Below are positions 1 to 10,683 of a DNA stretch of 64,000 nucleotides, one piece after another. The DNA lies in the NCBI GenBank assembly GCA_001414485.1, contig LLEY01000027.1, forward strand, positions 124,001 to 188,000, read 5' to 3'. Made by a program: the position numbers and the translations under genes. The notes beneath the pieces are model-generated. The model was not told the DNA's origin and made no database searches. It saw only the letters and a list, made by a program, of their open reading frames with translations. The stretch comes from Calycina herbarum. Taxonomy: Eukaryota > Ascomycota > Leotiomycetes > Helotiales > Pezizellaceae. Position 1 is the stretch's first letter, and each line of letters opens with the position of its first letter.

Positions 1-351
1 ACACAACTCACAGGTAGCTGGAAGTGGTTGGATACCGATCGCACGACATAGAGAATGCCAACCCGTGAGATTTTCTTCTGTTCCGAACCAAAGGTTGAAC
101 TCGGAAGTAAGTGCTGCTTGATAACGTTCCCGATGATCTGTTCTGTAGTCTTTCAATGTCGCCAGCGAGTCAGGTGAGTAGCTGTCTCGCTCGTACCATC
201 TTCTCGTAAGATAATGTTCGAAGGAACGTAAAGAATCTGCTGGCGGTTGGGAAGAATCGTATGGAAAGTCGCCATAAGAGAGGAAGAAGGAGTCGAGGGG
301 TCCGGTTGGTGCCTAGTTGTTTTTGTTAGCGGGGTAGGTTGGATTGTAGAG
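1..351. other. No gene recognised at left edge
   Basis: Normal base composition, unlike the AT island to the right. Reading frames here are antisense or overlapping shadows of the zinc-finger gene that ends at 352. It may hold that gene's 3' untranslated region, which lies to the left because the gene is on the minus strand. I see no RNA gene or repeat. Confidence 0.4.
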
Positions 352-1212
352 TCACAGTATCTGTTGGTCTCTACTTCCCTTCTTCTTTTTATTCTTCCTA
401 CTATCACCAGATCTCTGGTGATGTGGCTGTGGTGTTCCTTCGTGAGGTGCCTTGATACCTTTGACCAGTTCTTGAACGCGATCGAGATTAGCTGACTGCG
501 ATTGCTCGGGTGTTGCATCTGCTCCACTACTTGCTAAATGTAGTTTCGCAGTCATGGATGCAGAGCTTGTGAAGTTGTTGTTGCATTCTGAGAGGGACCG
601 AGCAGCAATTTCATGTCGCTTGCCAGAGAGATGAGAATTTTTGTTCCCTTTCGGAGTTTCAATATCGCAAACGGTACACTTCCATATTTTTCCATCTGTA
701 TGAGCTCTTGGTGCTTGGAAATCTCTCGCTTCTGCCTCGGTCGTTGCCAATTTCGCTGCTTTGTTATGGTAGCTGCTAGATAGGTGAAAATCCCGCCCTT
801 GGATATGCATTACGTCCTTGCAAAGAGTACACGTCCATCGATTACTGTCTTCTTGGGTTGTCGGCTCTTGGGCACTGGATTGTTGAGAGCTGGGTCTTTG
901 CGCAGTCGAGTCTTGGAACACCTTTTCCCACTCCTCTTTCGCTGCTTTTGATGCGTGTCGCTTACCAGAAAGGTGAGACTCCCGGTTGTTTATTTGCATC
1001 TCGATTTGGCAGATAGTACAGGCCCATGGGTTTTCATGGCTTGGAGAGGTCGATGCTCTGGAAGCTTTCCTCCGTTTCTCCTTCCTCGCTGCATCAACCG
1101 CAGCAGCATGTTCCTCGCCAGAAATGTGCTCGTGGTGACAATACCACGGCATGTCAATCTTGCAAATCTCACACTTCCACCTAGTCATAGCTGTAAAGTG
1201 CCCCGTTTTCAT
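352..1212 (-). CDS. Protein with four U1-type C2H2 zinc fingers
   Basis: Uninterrupted 286-residue frame. Four regularly spaced fingers have the form C-x2-C-x11-H-x5-H, with starts WKCEIC (about residue 12), WACTIC (about 63), WTCTLC (about 125) and WKCTVC (about 178). Fingers two and four end in HLSGKRH, typical of the U1/matrin/JAZ subclass that binds double-stranded or structured RNA or sits in spliceosomal proteins. The linkers are rich in Ser, Gln and Lys. The C-terminus is strongly basic (KNKKKKG), which would suit nuclear localisation. A second Met at residue 9 lies just before the first finger and could be the true start. No introns are needed. Function beyond nucleic-acid binding is not shown. 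It is the last intact gene before the transposon island. Confidence 0.75.
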   Translation of the reverse strand: MKTGHFTAMTRWKCEICKIDMPWYCHHEHISGEEHAAAVDAARKEKRRKASRASTSPSHENPWACTICQIEMQINNRESHLSGKRHASKAAKEEWEKVFQDSTAQRPSSQQSSAQEPTTQEDSNRWTCTLCKDVMHIQGRDFHLSSSYHNKAAKLATTEAEARDFQAPRAHTDGKIWKCTVCDIETPKGNKNSHLSGKRHEIAARSLSECNNNFTSSASMTAKLHLASSGADATPEQSQSANLDRVQELVKGIKAPHEGTPQPHHQRSGDSRKNKKKKGSRDQQIL

Positions 1213-1776
1213 CGTGATTCGCCGTTTGCACGATTTCAGGAGATAGCGTTTGAGTCCAACATTTGGAGGTGTTGGTTTTATGCTGTGTAACCTATTCCCT
1301 GTTCCTGCATATGAGCATTTTGCCGTTGGAGCTTCGAAGGAAACAACAGAATGGTACGTTTGGGACTGAAAGTAAAAAAACGGATAGGAGATGAATAAAA
1401 TGTTTAAAAGAAGAAAAGGTAATGGATCGCGGTTTTGGGGGTGTTCGCTTATACCTCACTCTCATCCGTCCCATCGCCGGCCACGATAACCGTCAGGATT
1501 CCACCGTCGACAACGAAAACTATCCACGGCGGAAACGACGAAGCGATATGCAACAAAGTAACAAAGTAGCCGCTAATTGAGTAAGTCATGTGATTGGTCC
1601 CCCACGTTCCAAAATACAACTCATGAGACTTAATTGAGTTTTCGTTCTGGGTTAATTAACTCAATATAGGTAATACGGAAAAGTATTAATTGACTTCATT
1701 ACGATACCTAATTTACTTGGTGTAGTAAGATGCCAACTTGAATTGTTGAGATTTCTCTGTTTACGCTGTCAGTAGA
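1213..1776. other. Intergenic spacer between zinc-finger gene and island
   Basis: Presumed promoter of the minus-strand zinc-finger gene. Composition drops towards AT-rich from about 1570. It holds one copy of a dispersed repeat: an ATTCCAC block at about 1499 and the core GCGATATGCAACAAA at 1543-1557, matching copies on the other side of the island (31.44-31.85 kb). No coding evidence. Confidence 0.5.
1543..1557 (+). repeat. Dispersed repeat core, left-flank copy
   Basis: GCGATATGCAACAAA, preceded about 44 bases upstream by ATTCCAC. The same arrangement recurs right of the island at 31496 and 31671, with related cores at 31835, 35565 and 35691. It lies about 220 bp outside the island's terminal repeat. 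Confidence 0.6.
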
Positions 1777-1778
1777 TA

Positions 1779-1894
1779 CAGTCAGTTGCGAGTTAAGCTT
1801 GAATTTGCCTACTTTTTTTATAATCCGAGCGTTTTGTGTACCGTAATCGTGCCTAGGAGGCCCTATAGAAATATTAGCTAAATAACCACTTATT
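1779..1894 (+). repeat. Left terminal inverted repeat of outer element
   Basis: Pairs with 31136-31249 in inverted orientation over about 115 bp with a few mismatches and single-base gaps. Shared blocks include CAGTCAGTTGCGAG, AATCCGAGCGTTTTG, GTAATCGTGCCTAGGAGG and TTAGCTAAATAACCACTTAT. TA precedes it at 1777-1778. Confidence 0.85.
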
Positions 1895-1961
1895 ACCTTG
1901 TTCTTGATACCTTTGATACTCTAATATACCTAGGAATATACGCTTATAAGACCCTAGGCCA

Positions 1962-3272
1962 GAGATACCTAAATCACTCTCTAAAGTTAAAAAAGCTACT
2001 AAAAAAGCTACTAAAAAGGCCCTCTCTCTTACTACTGATATACTACTACTACTACTACTACTACTACTAAGGAAGGTTATAATCGATATAGAAGCTTTAG
2101 TAAGAGCTAGCTTAAAGGCTTCAGAAGCACGCCTTCCTAGTAAGAGCTCTTTAATAGTACTAGGCTCTTATATACTCTTAATTACCTCTCTCTCCAAAGC
2201 TACTAAATTACAACGATCGATCGAAGAAGATAATATAATATATATAGAGGAGGAAAGAGCCGATGTTAAAAGAGAGAAAGAATACTAGATAAGAGAAAAG
2301 AGAGAGAGAGAGAGACAACGAGAGCGAGAGCGAGAGTAAGAGCGAGAAAAGAAGCTAAAGAGTAGGCTAAATATATATTAATCTTTAAGGAGGAGGATTC
2401 TATAGCCTCGTTAGCGAAGTCTAAAAAGAAGAGAACCTTTCTATCTACTAAGCTTACTAAGAGTAATAGTAATAAAGCTTAAAAGACTTCTAGAAAGAAG
2501 ACTCTCTCTAAAGTATTAAATATCTTAAAAGCGCTAGTTATAGCGATTAAGATAAAGACGTATATAGATAGTATATAAGAGAGGACTCTTAATAAGCTCT
2601 TAAATTTAAAGCTTAAGAATCGAGAGATAGACTTCGTATATATAGTAGCGAATATATATAGAGTAGTAGATAGATTTATTAATAGCTATTTTAGATATAA
2701 TCGAGGGCGCTGTGATCCTAATTATTAGACAGCTATTTAGAGTGTAAAGAGCGATTCTAAAAGATATAATATTAGTAATTAGAGAGATTAGAACAACTTT
2801 AAGAAGACTCTAGAGTATACTAAGGTAATTAGAGAGAAGATAATCTAGTACGTTTTAGTAGTATACTATAGCGTAAACAACGATCTAAATAATTCTATTA
2901 ATTTAAAAGCTATAAAGGCTCTAGAGAAAGAGAACGCTAAAAAGCCTAAAAGCGTTACTAATATATACGACGAAGTAGTAAACGAATCGAGCGACGAGAG
3001 CGATCTATTCTTTATCGAATCTTTAAGTAATAACGATAGCGAAGCTTAAAAATATATAGATAAGAAGACAGCGCGGAAGGCGGCGGCGGCGTCTTTCTTA
3101 TATAAGAGAAAGAGAGATAAAAGGAATACTTAAAAGAAGGTATAAAAGACGAAGAAAGCACGCTCTACTATAATAAGTAGATAGCTTAACGATTTAGTAA
3201 TTAAGAGAGCGTTATAAGTAAGAGTACTAGAAGCGACAGTAGAGATTTAAAAGAACTTTAAGTATACTAAAG
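1962..3272 (+). pseudogene. Plus-strand accessory gene relic of outer element (5' part)
   Basis: Plus-strand frames read through only TAA/TAG stops from about 1962, giving Lys/Arg/Glu-rich low-complexity protein. A second well-behaved frame runs from about 2390 through 3052 and on to the gypsy-1 insertion at 3272, including the stretch RYNRGRCDPNY and an acidic ESSDESD segment. When gypsy-1 and one TAAAG copy are removed, the same frame continues into 10524-10683 without a shift, which argues that this was one gene broken by the insertion. A frame change near 2380 may be an old intron or an indel. I recognise no family. It lies opposite in strand to the transposase at the other end of the element. 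Confidence 0.45.
2038..2070 (+). repeat. CTA trinucleotide microsatellite
   Basis: About ten uninterrupted CTA/ACT repeats inside the outer element. In the plus-strand frame it would encode a leucine run. Confidence 0.85.
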
Positions 3273-3705
3273 TGTAACGAAACTTAAACGAACTAAACAA
3301 AGATGACTAAGTCTCGAAGGTTGGTATGTAGGTAAGAAGTATAGATGCGCTGGGTTGTTTACTTAGAAGTGAACTTGTTACTTGTATCAAAGATGTTAAA
3401 CAGTATAATAAGATTGATAACTAAAGTTGAGCACGAAGCTCCTATCTAATAGCAGACGTGCTAGTCTTATATAGAACCTTCGTTCCCCTAGATAGCTAAC
3501 TCGCTCGTCGAGCTGGCGATCTAACGAGCTGGTTTGCCTAGCGATTCAGCGGTCCCTTTCGTTATGTGATTATTATAATGAAATCCTTAGATCGCTTAGC
3601 TATCCTAACCGATCCCTATCTACTTATAAGAGTATTCTAATAGTGCTTAACCTGTTAGGACGCCGCCTGGTCTTCACTTATCACGTGTATACGTGATTCG
3701 TGACA
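3273..3705 (-). repeat. gypsy-1 LTR (3' LTR)
   Basis: 433 bp, direct repeat of 10086-10518. It starts TGTAACGAAACTT and ends CGTGACA. Differences between the two LTRs are mostly C/T and G/A transitions, as RIP produces. This is the 3' LTR because the element is coded on the minus strand. Confidence 0.9.
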
Positions 3706-3795
3706 CTATCTCCTTCTTAGCTTAGCGTGTCTCTACGCTTAAGTACGACCTAAGAAATATTGTTAGAAGGCTAGTAGCCTTCTTCTCTTTTCACT

Positions 3796-4401
3796 ATGCT
3801 ACCTGATCGTTCAATGAAACGTATTGAGTGTATCGCTCTTAGAAAAGAAATCGACTTATCTGGAATAAAAATAGCACCCTGTACCCGATGTTTGAAAGCT
3901 AGTTTTATAAATGAATGTGTCGCTTCTCGAGATAAAAATCTGAATCGCTGTAGTCGTTGTATAAAGAACGGCAAGACTTGCGATGTTCGCGAGGTGAACT
4001 GTATACCGACTATTCGAGATTAGGAGTCCGTGGATGCTTAGATCTAACGACTAGAGGACGAGGCCGATGAGGCTATGGCGAAAGTCCTCTGGGTTAATAA
4101 GTAGAAGAAGCTGCTTTATGCCTGGAAGTAGAGAATGATAGTAGCTGGTCTTAACTCCCTTAAGGAGCTAGATACTACTAAAGAATTGGAAAGAAAGGAA
4201 AAGGAGAAGGAGGAAGAAAAGAAGTAGATAGAAGAAGAGGCTGCTAGGCTAGCCGCTCTTCCTACGCCCGACGTTTCCGACCCTGCCCTCGCTCTAGGCC
4301 TTGACCTAGCCTTTCTTAAGTCCTTTCCTACTAACTACGCGATGTAGGCAGACTTAGGTTTCGACGGTGGAACTCCTAAAGTTCCTCCGAGTACTAGCTA
4401 A
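3796..4401 (+). pseudogene. Antisense accessory ORF of gypsy-1 with cysteine cluster
   Basis: One plus-strand frame of 201 codons from ATG 3796 to TAA 4399-4401, interrupted by about seven TAG/TAA triplets where CAG, CAA or TGG would be expected. The first 75 codons are intact and hold six cysteines in the order C-x2-C-x8-C-x10-C-x2-C-x6-C (residues about 35-68). The spacing recalls a binuclear zinc cluster but is not canonical Zn2Cys6. The second half is Lys/Glu-rich and likely coiled coil, followed by a Pro/Leu-rich tail. It is antisense to gag-pol and fills the gap between the chromodomain and the 3' LTR. A counterpart occupies the same place in gypsy-2. The product may have been a nucleic-acid-binding protein; that is inference. 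Confidence 0.65.
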
Positions 4402-4417
4402 TATTTTTTCTAGGTTC

Positions 4418-7400
4418 CTAAGTGTTTTCTAAATATAGGTAATCTAACCATTTTATCAAATACCTAACCTGTCCTCTAATAAGTCTATAGTTAAGAATCC
4501 TCTTAACTTTATACTTAGCGTTTAGGTTTACTAGTTGAATTTCTATAAGTAGGGCTAGTGGTACTCCTAGTAGTGCTGGTTCGAGTAAGGATATATAGAA
4601 TACTAGATAGATATTTATTATTCTTAGTAGTACTAATTTATAATTCAAAGGTCTTTTAACGTGTTTGATTTTAAATAGTCTAAGTTTTTTATAATCTAGT
4701 TTATTACTTAGTCTTTTTATATTAATATTTTTCTATACTAAATAGACTTTATCCCCCTCTTTTAGCGTTAGCTCCTAACTACGTCGTTTATTATAGTAGT
4801 GTGTATTTCTTTCTACTATAAATTATAGGTCTTTTATAAGTTCTTTATATAAACTCTTGATTTTTAAGATATAAACACGAGCAAGTTAGTTATTAATAGT
4901 CGTAGATAGCGGTTCTTAATATACTAATAATTTATACCTAAAATTAGCGTAGAATAGCGTAATAAGTATTGTTTCTGTTACTAAACTGTTGTAGGCGAAC
5001 TGTGCTAAAGGCAGTAGTTCTACCTAGTTATTTTACTAGTAGTTTATATAATAACGAAGGTATGTTTTAACTACTTAATTCATCCGTTCGTTTCCTCTAT
5101 TTATCTAAGAGTAAAAAGCTGTCGAGAGCTTTCTTTTCGCACCTAATCGCTTTGTAAGAGCGATCTAAAATTTAGAGGTAAAGAGCTTGTCTCTATCTAA
5201 GAGTATCTCTTCTAGTAATCCGTATCTTAAGATTACTTCTCTAAGGAATACGAATGCTAATTCCTTAGCTATACTTGACTCTATATATACTATAAGAATT
5301 ATATACTTCGTAAGTCGTTCTATAATAACTAGGATTATATTATATTTAACTCCTATTATTAGATCTTTAGATTTTAATAGCTTAATAATAAAATCTATAG
5401 ATATTGATTTCTAAGGTACCTATAGTATTAGAGTAGTGTTTATTTGTCTATAAGGTATATAGTAGGAAGCCTTATTCCTAGTATAAGTATTATATTCTAC
5501 TATTACTTTCTTAACTATTGTAGATAATCGATTAATATAGTAGTATTATCTTATCCTCTAGAGGGTTCTACGAATTCCTTAGTAATTATAAGTAGGTACG
5601 GTATAGTATTCTTATACGAACTCTTTTATATACGAGCTAGGAACCTATAATTTCCCTTTTATATATTAATTATAACCTTTGTATATATTCTAAATCTTAT
5701 CTATCTAAATATTATTCGTTGCTACTATCTCGTATATAGTAGGTACTAAGTCTTTATTCTTAAGAGTTTTTAAGATCGTAATCTTCTTATACTTCTTATT
5801 TCCCTTATATCCGGGTTTCCGGCTAAGAGTATTAGCCTAAGTATTTAACGTTCTCTTTATATATCGAATAATAATATTAAATCCTTCTAATATCTCTGAC
5901 TATCTAGCTAATCGTCTTATTATAAGTTCCTTAGTTGTTGTAAACGTCTTAAAGTTCTTGTAGTCGGATAAAACTGTGACTAGGTATTTTACTAACTATA
6001 AATAAATTCTCTAGTGTTCTAAAGCTAATACTATAGTAAGCAGCTCCTTGTCGAAGATGCTATAGTTTTATTATACTAGGTTAAATGTTTTAGAATAATA
6101 TATAATAGGTATAAGTCTTCTCTTATCGTTTAGTTATAAGTGAACTATACCTACTGCTATGTCTAAGGCGTCTGTTTTAATTATACTAGGTTTGTCTTCG
6201 TTGAAATCGTGTAAAATAGGTTTTTCTATAAACTTTGCTTTAATTTTCTAAAAAGCTTCCTCTATCTATTTATTCTATATAAACTTAATAGCTTTCTTAA
6301 CTAGTCTTATTATTAGTTTAGCAATCTTTATATAGTCTTATATAAACGGATAGTAAAAGTTTATAAATCTAAGAAAGGATTATACGTTTTTTATATTCTC
6401 TAGTAACTTCTAGTTTAAGACGTTCTAGATCTTTGCTAGATCTATTTCTATTTTTCCTAGGCTAAATACCTATCCTAGGAAAAGTGTCCGAGTTACTCTG
6501 AACTCGTATTTTAAGAGTTTTAACTAAGAGTTTACTTTTATAAGTTGTTATAAAACTTCTTTTACGTATCCCTTGTATTCTTCTTCTTTTTCTAAGAAGA
6601 TTAGGATATTATCTAGGTAATAAATTACTATTACCCTTAGAAGATCTCCTAAAATGTTATTATTTTGTCTCTAATATATAGCTGGTATATTATAAAGTCT
6701 AAATAGTATAACTATATATTTATAAAGGCCTAATAGTAAGGTAAATACTGTCTTCTATTTGTCTCTAACTTTTATTTGTATAAGTCTATAGGCGTTCTAT
6801 TAATCTAGTTTTATAAATCGTACTACCTTACCTAACTTGTCCTATAAGTACTAGCTAGGTAGTAGTGGATAAGCGTCTTTAACTGTAGCGTGATTTACTT
6901 CTCGGTAATTAATATATACTCTCCTATCTAGGTTGTCTTTCTTTTTAATAATAAGTATGTTTAAGGTAATTAGTGACTTAGATCTTCTAATATATCCCTT
7001 CTTAATACCTTCTTTTATATAACTTTCTATTCTCTATAGGCTTTTCTAGTTATATAACTAAAGCTTCTACTTTAAGAGGTAATAACCCTCTTTTAGTTTA
7101 ATCTTATAATCTTATAGGCGATGTTCTAGTAAGGCTTACAAGTCTTCCGGGTTTTTAAACAAAGCCTTAAATTCTCTATACTATATAGGTATTTCGTTAT
7201 TAGCTTTCTTACTAACCTGTAGAGGACCCTAGGCAAGGTGTCCTAGTACTTTAGAAGAGGTAGCGCTAACCTCGTTCTAGCTTTAAAGTTATAAATATAA
7301 ACTTATATATTTATATTGACTAAAGGTTATTGTTCTAGCTTTCTAGTTAATTTCTAGATTATGTTCCTAAATCTATAATATACTAAGTATTACTTCCTTA

Positions 7401-9900
7401 CTTCCTATTTTAACGATATCGAATTATATATCTAAGTAGTATTCTTTGATATTGATTTCTATTAGAATAGTTTACTAATTAATAATTCTGTTTTAATATA
7501 CGATATCTATTCTATTAACTACTCCTAATTAATATAGTCTTATTCCTTTAATTAGAACGTTCAGCTTCTCTCGAGCTATTAGAGAGATAAAGTTGCCTAT
7601 TGCTCCCGAGTCTATTATAACTTATAACTTCTTCCCTTTTACTTCTATAGTTATTACTAACTGTCTTTCTCCTAAAGTAGCGTCTAACTTTGCTTTAATA
7701 TATTAGACTTCGAAAGATCGATTTTCTTAATTATACCTCTTTCTCTCCTTATCCTTATACTATAGAAAGAATCTTACTCTTTCTTTATTAGCGTATACTA
7801 CCTCGTATACTAATCTATATTCTACGATTCCTATAGTTTTAGGAATTTCCCTTATAAATCGCTTTAGTATTTATCTATAGTTGTATTAGATCTATTTATA
7901 ATTAGTTTCTAAAATAGCTTCTATAGACTATAGTTCTCCTATATATAGATAATCTAAAGTAGCCTCTAGTATACTTATCTCTGGTTTTATAAAGTAAACC
8001 TTAAATATATAGTCTCTTAAATTCTTTTCCCTAACAGTCTTAATCTAGGACTAAGGAAAGAATACTACTCCTTCTTTATCTGATAATACTACTTCGTATA
8101 TCTGATAATATTCTACTATTCTAATAAGCTCTAGTAATATTCCTTCGAATCACTTCTATAAGGACTAGTCTAAAGTCGGACTTGGTTTATATCGTATCTA
8201 TTACGCTGTTATTTCTTAAACTGTTTTTATAAACTATAGTTCTCCTACTAATAGATAGTATAATTCTTCTAGTTCTGTCTTAGCCTATCTAGTTATATTA
8301 AATTCCCTTTGTTCCTAGAATAATATACTAAATAGTTATTATAAGTTATATTTTCTTAATACTAACCTATTATTTCTAATTAACGTAACTACGATATATT
8401 GCTTAAATTCCTCTAGTATAACATCTTCGGGCAGTGTCCTAAGAAAAGAGGTTTTAATTCGTCCTACAAATCCTATTAGAACTTGCTATGTCTACGTACT
8501 AGTCTTTCCTAAAATATCGTATATTCTCTATACATCCTCTACTTTAGAGTAAGTATATTTCTTAGCTAGTTATTGTTTTCGTTCTAGTTCCTTTTCTTTA
8601 ATAGTTTTCCGTCTAGTAATTAGACTAACTAGAGTTATCGTTTTAGAGTTATTACTTATAACTGTATATATTATTAAGATAGTTAGGTTAACCCCTTATA
8701 TTATATAAGGACTCTAGAAGTCTGGTTTCTAGTTGTTAATATATACTTATCGATTTCCTTATTTAAAGGTTCTAAGGAAAGCCTAAGTTTCTCTAACTTC
8801 GGGGTCTTCATTCCTTATTCCCTCTTCTGAACTAGAAGATGAATCCGATGTCTCTAAAGAACTAGTTAATAGTAGTAATTCGTATTCCTCTTAAAAAGGT
8901 TGCTCGGCTTCTATTACTAATTATACGTTATAATATTCTTTAAGGAGTAGATCCTTATTATTATTAGTGTCTTATATATTACTGATTCCTTTATTATTTT
9001 TAATCTAGGTTCTATATCCTTATACTTCGAGCTCCTTATCTATGAGTTTAATACGATTAGTTAAAGCTATCTATTATTAAATAGTAGCGTTGATTTGTTT
9101 CTTTCCCTTAGAGTCTTTCTTCTTACTATACTTATTTGCTCTATAGCCTAGTTAGCTATAATTATAATATAAGTTCTACTTATATTAATGATTTCGCTCT
9201 TCCTAGGAAAGTCCTCCTTTCCTTAGAAAGGTTTTCTTTTATATAGCGTTTACCTCCTTACTATGTTTATTAATATAAGAGTACTTCTACTTTCCTAACC
9301 CTTTACTCTTTTCCCTATATCTAGGGTTACTCTTCCTAAATTTATATAGACGGTTGTCTAACTAGACGACTTCCTTAATTATACCTATAATAGTTAAGAA
9401 CTGTATGTTCTACTTAGCTATTTCCTTATAAATATATACCTTTAATCCTCTATAAAAGAGTTCTATAAGAGTAATCGCGTCCTATCCCGACTTCGTTCTA
9501 TAGCGTTGAAACTTATTAGCGTAATCTATTACTAATCTGGTCTAGTATAACTCTAAAAGCTTACGTATAGCTGTTTAGATTATATTAAAGTCTCTAAAGA
9601 CTTTCTTAATAGTTGTCTTAAATCCTCTCTAAGATTTAAACATAACCTTAGTTAATTCTATCTTTCTATCTTTATCCTTATTTTTAAAGAAATCCTCTAA
9701 GTATAGCTGAGCCTATTCTAATACTAATCCCCTAAGATAGGAGATAGTAAAGATGGTTTGCGAATTATAATTGCCTTTAAACTTGTCGGAGTTAAAGTTG
9801 AAGTAGATGTCTATTTAGAGAAGGAATAAGTCGAGTTCCTTTCGCTTCCTATAATACGTATCTAGTATCTTAACTTTAATAGATTTAAGTGCTTCGACCT
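4418..9900 (-). pseudogene. gypsy-1 gag-pol relic
   Basis: Minus-strand frame fragments with dense TAA/TAG stops. Readable landmarks: a gag zinc knuckle at about 9.14-9.18 kb in which Cys and His codons have become Tyr (Y-x2-Y-S-x-L-G-Y). The reverse transcriptase core reads YYLDNILIF at about 6.60-6.64 kb, matching the YLDDILIF motif with Asp changed to Asn, followed by a KEEEYKGYVKEVL helix. The polyprotein end at 4418-4648 contains SLLEPA and then VKRILNYRLIRGQVRYLIKW, a chromodomain of the Tf1/chromovirus type. Chromodomains of this class guide integration to marked chromatin. The copy cannot encode working enzymes. Confidence 0.85.
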
Positions 9901-10085
9901 TATAGGGCTCGGGGGCGTCTAGTATACTGACATTGTCGTCGTTCCTGGTTAACTGTGTACTAGCAGGTGCTCTCCTAGTCGTACTTCCAGATGTTCCTAC
10001 GACGTTAACTCGACTAGTATTCGGGCTAGCTGCTGCGGGGGTTGCTAGGGCTATGGCGACTGAACTTCTAAGTAGGTGCTTAAAG

Positions 10086-10518
10086 TATAACGAAACTTAA
10101 ACGAACTAAACAAAGATGACTAAGTCTCGAAGGTTGGTATATAGGTAAGAAGTATAGATGTGCCGGGTTATTTACTTAGAAGTAAACTCGTTACTTATAT
10201 TAAAGATATTAAATAGTATAATAAGATTGATAACTAAAGTTGAGCACGAAGCTCCTATCTAATAGCAGACGTGCTAGTCTTATATAGAACCTTCGTTCCC
10301 CTAGGTAGCTAACTCGCTCGTCGAGCTAGCAATCTAACGAGCTGGTTCGCCTAGCGATCCAGCGGTCCCTTTCGTTACGTGATTATTATAATAAAATCCT
10401 TAGATCGCTTAGCTATCCTAACCGATCCCTATCTACTTATAAGAGTATTCCAATAGTGCTTAACCTATTAGGACGCCGCCTGGTCTTCACTTATCACGTG
10501 TGCACGTGATTCGTGACA
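10086..10518 (-). repeat. gypsy-1 LTR (5' LTR)
   Basis: 433 bp, direct repeat of 3273-3705. It begins TATAACGAAACTT, the RIP-altered form of TG, and ends CGTGACA, followed by the target duplication TAAAG at 10519-10523. Confidence 0.9.
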
Positions 10519-10523
10519 TAAAG

Positions 10524-10683
10524 ATACGTATACTAACTTCTCTAAGATATACTACGTATAACCTACTACTCTTAATTACTACATAATAAGATATTCGGAT
10601 ATAAAGTTATAAGTAAAGAGAGTATATAGAGGCTAGGGATTAATAACTACTCCTTTTATATTTATTATTACGAATTTAATATA
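10524..10683 (+). pseudogene. Accessory gene relic of outer element (continuation)
   Basis: Short piece of the outer element between the gypsy-1 target duplication and the TA of Fot1/pogo copy A. In the frame carried over from 3272 it reads about 50 further codons with only TAA/TAG interruptions and then reaches a TAA near the copy A junction. Confidence 0.4.

Larger units (their letters stand above)
3273..10518 (-). mobile_element. Ty3/gypsy chromovirus element (gypsy-1), RIP-degraded
   Basis: Two 433-bp direct LTRs (3273-3705 and 10086-10518) bound 6.4 kb of internal sequence. The element is flanked by the 5-bp duplication TAAAG (3268-3272 and 10519-10523). The left LTR has intact TG...CA ends; the right one begins TA, a RIP-type change. 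Internal order on the minus strand is gag with a ruined CCHC knuckle (about 9.15 kb), protease, RT (catalytic YLDN region at about 6.6 kb), RNase H, integrase and a chromodomain (4418-4648). An accessory frame lies antisense between chromodomain and 3' LTR. The element sits inside the outer Tc1/mariner unit. Confidence 0.9.

Noticed and set aside
153..527. Minus-strand 124-codon frame overlapping the zinc-finger gene's 3' end
   Set aside because: It overlaps the zinc-finger coding frame on the same strand in another phase, has no domain features, and reads like a shadow.
2038..2070. Regularly repeated CTA units considered as a CRISPR-like or satellite array
   Set aside because: It is a plain trinucleotide microsatellite with no spacers.
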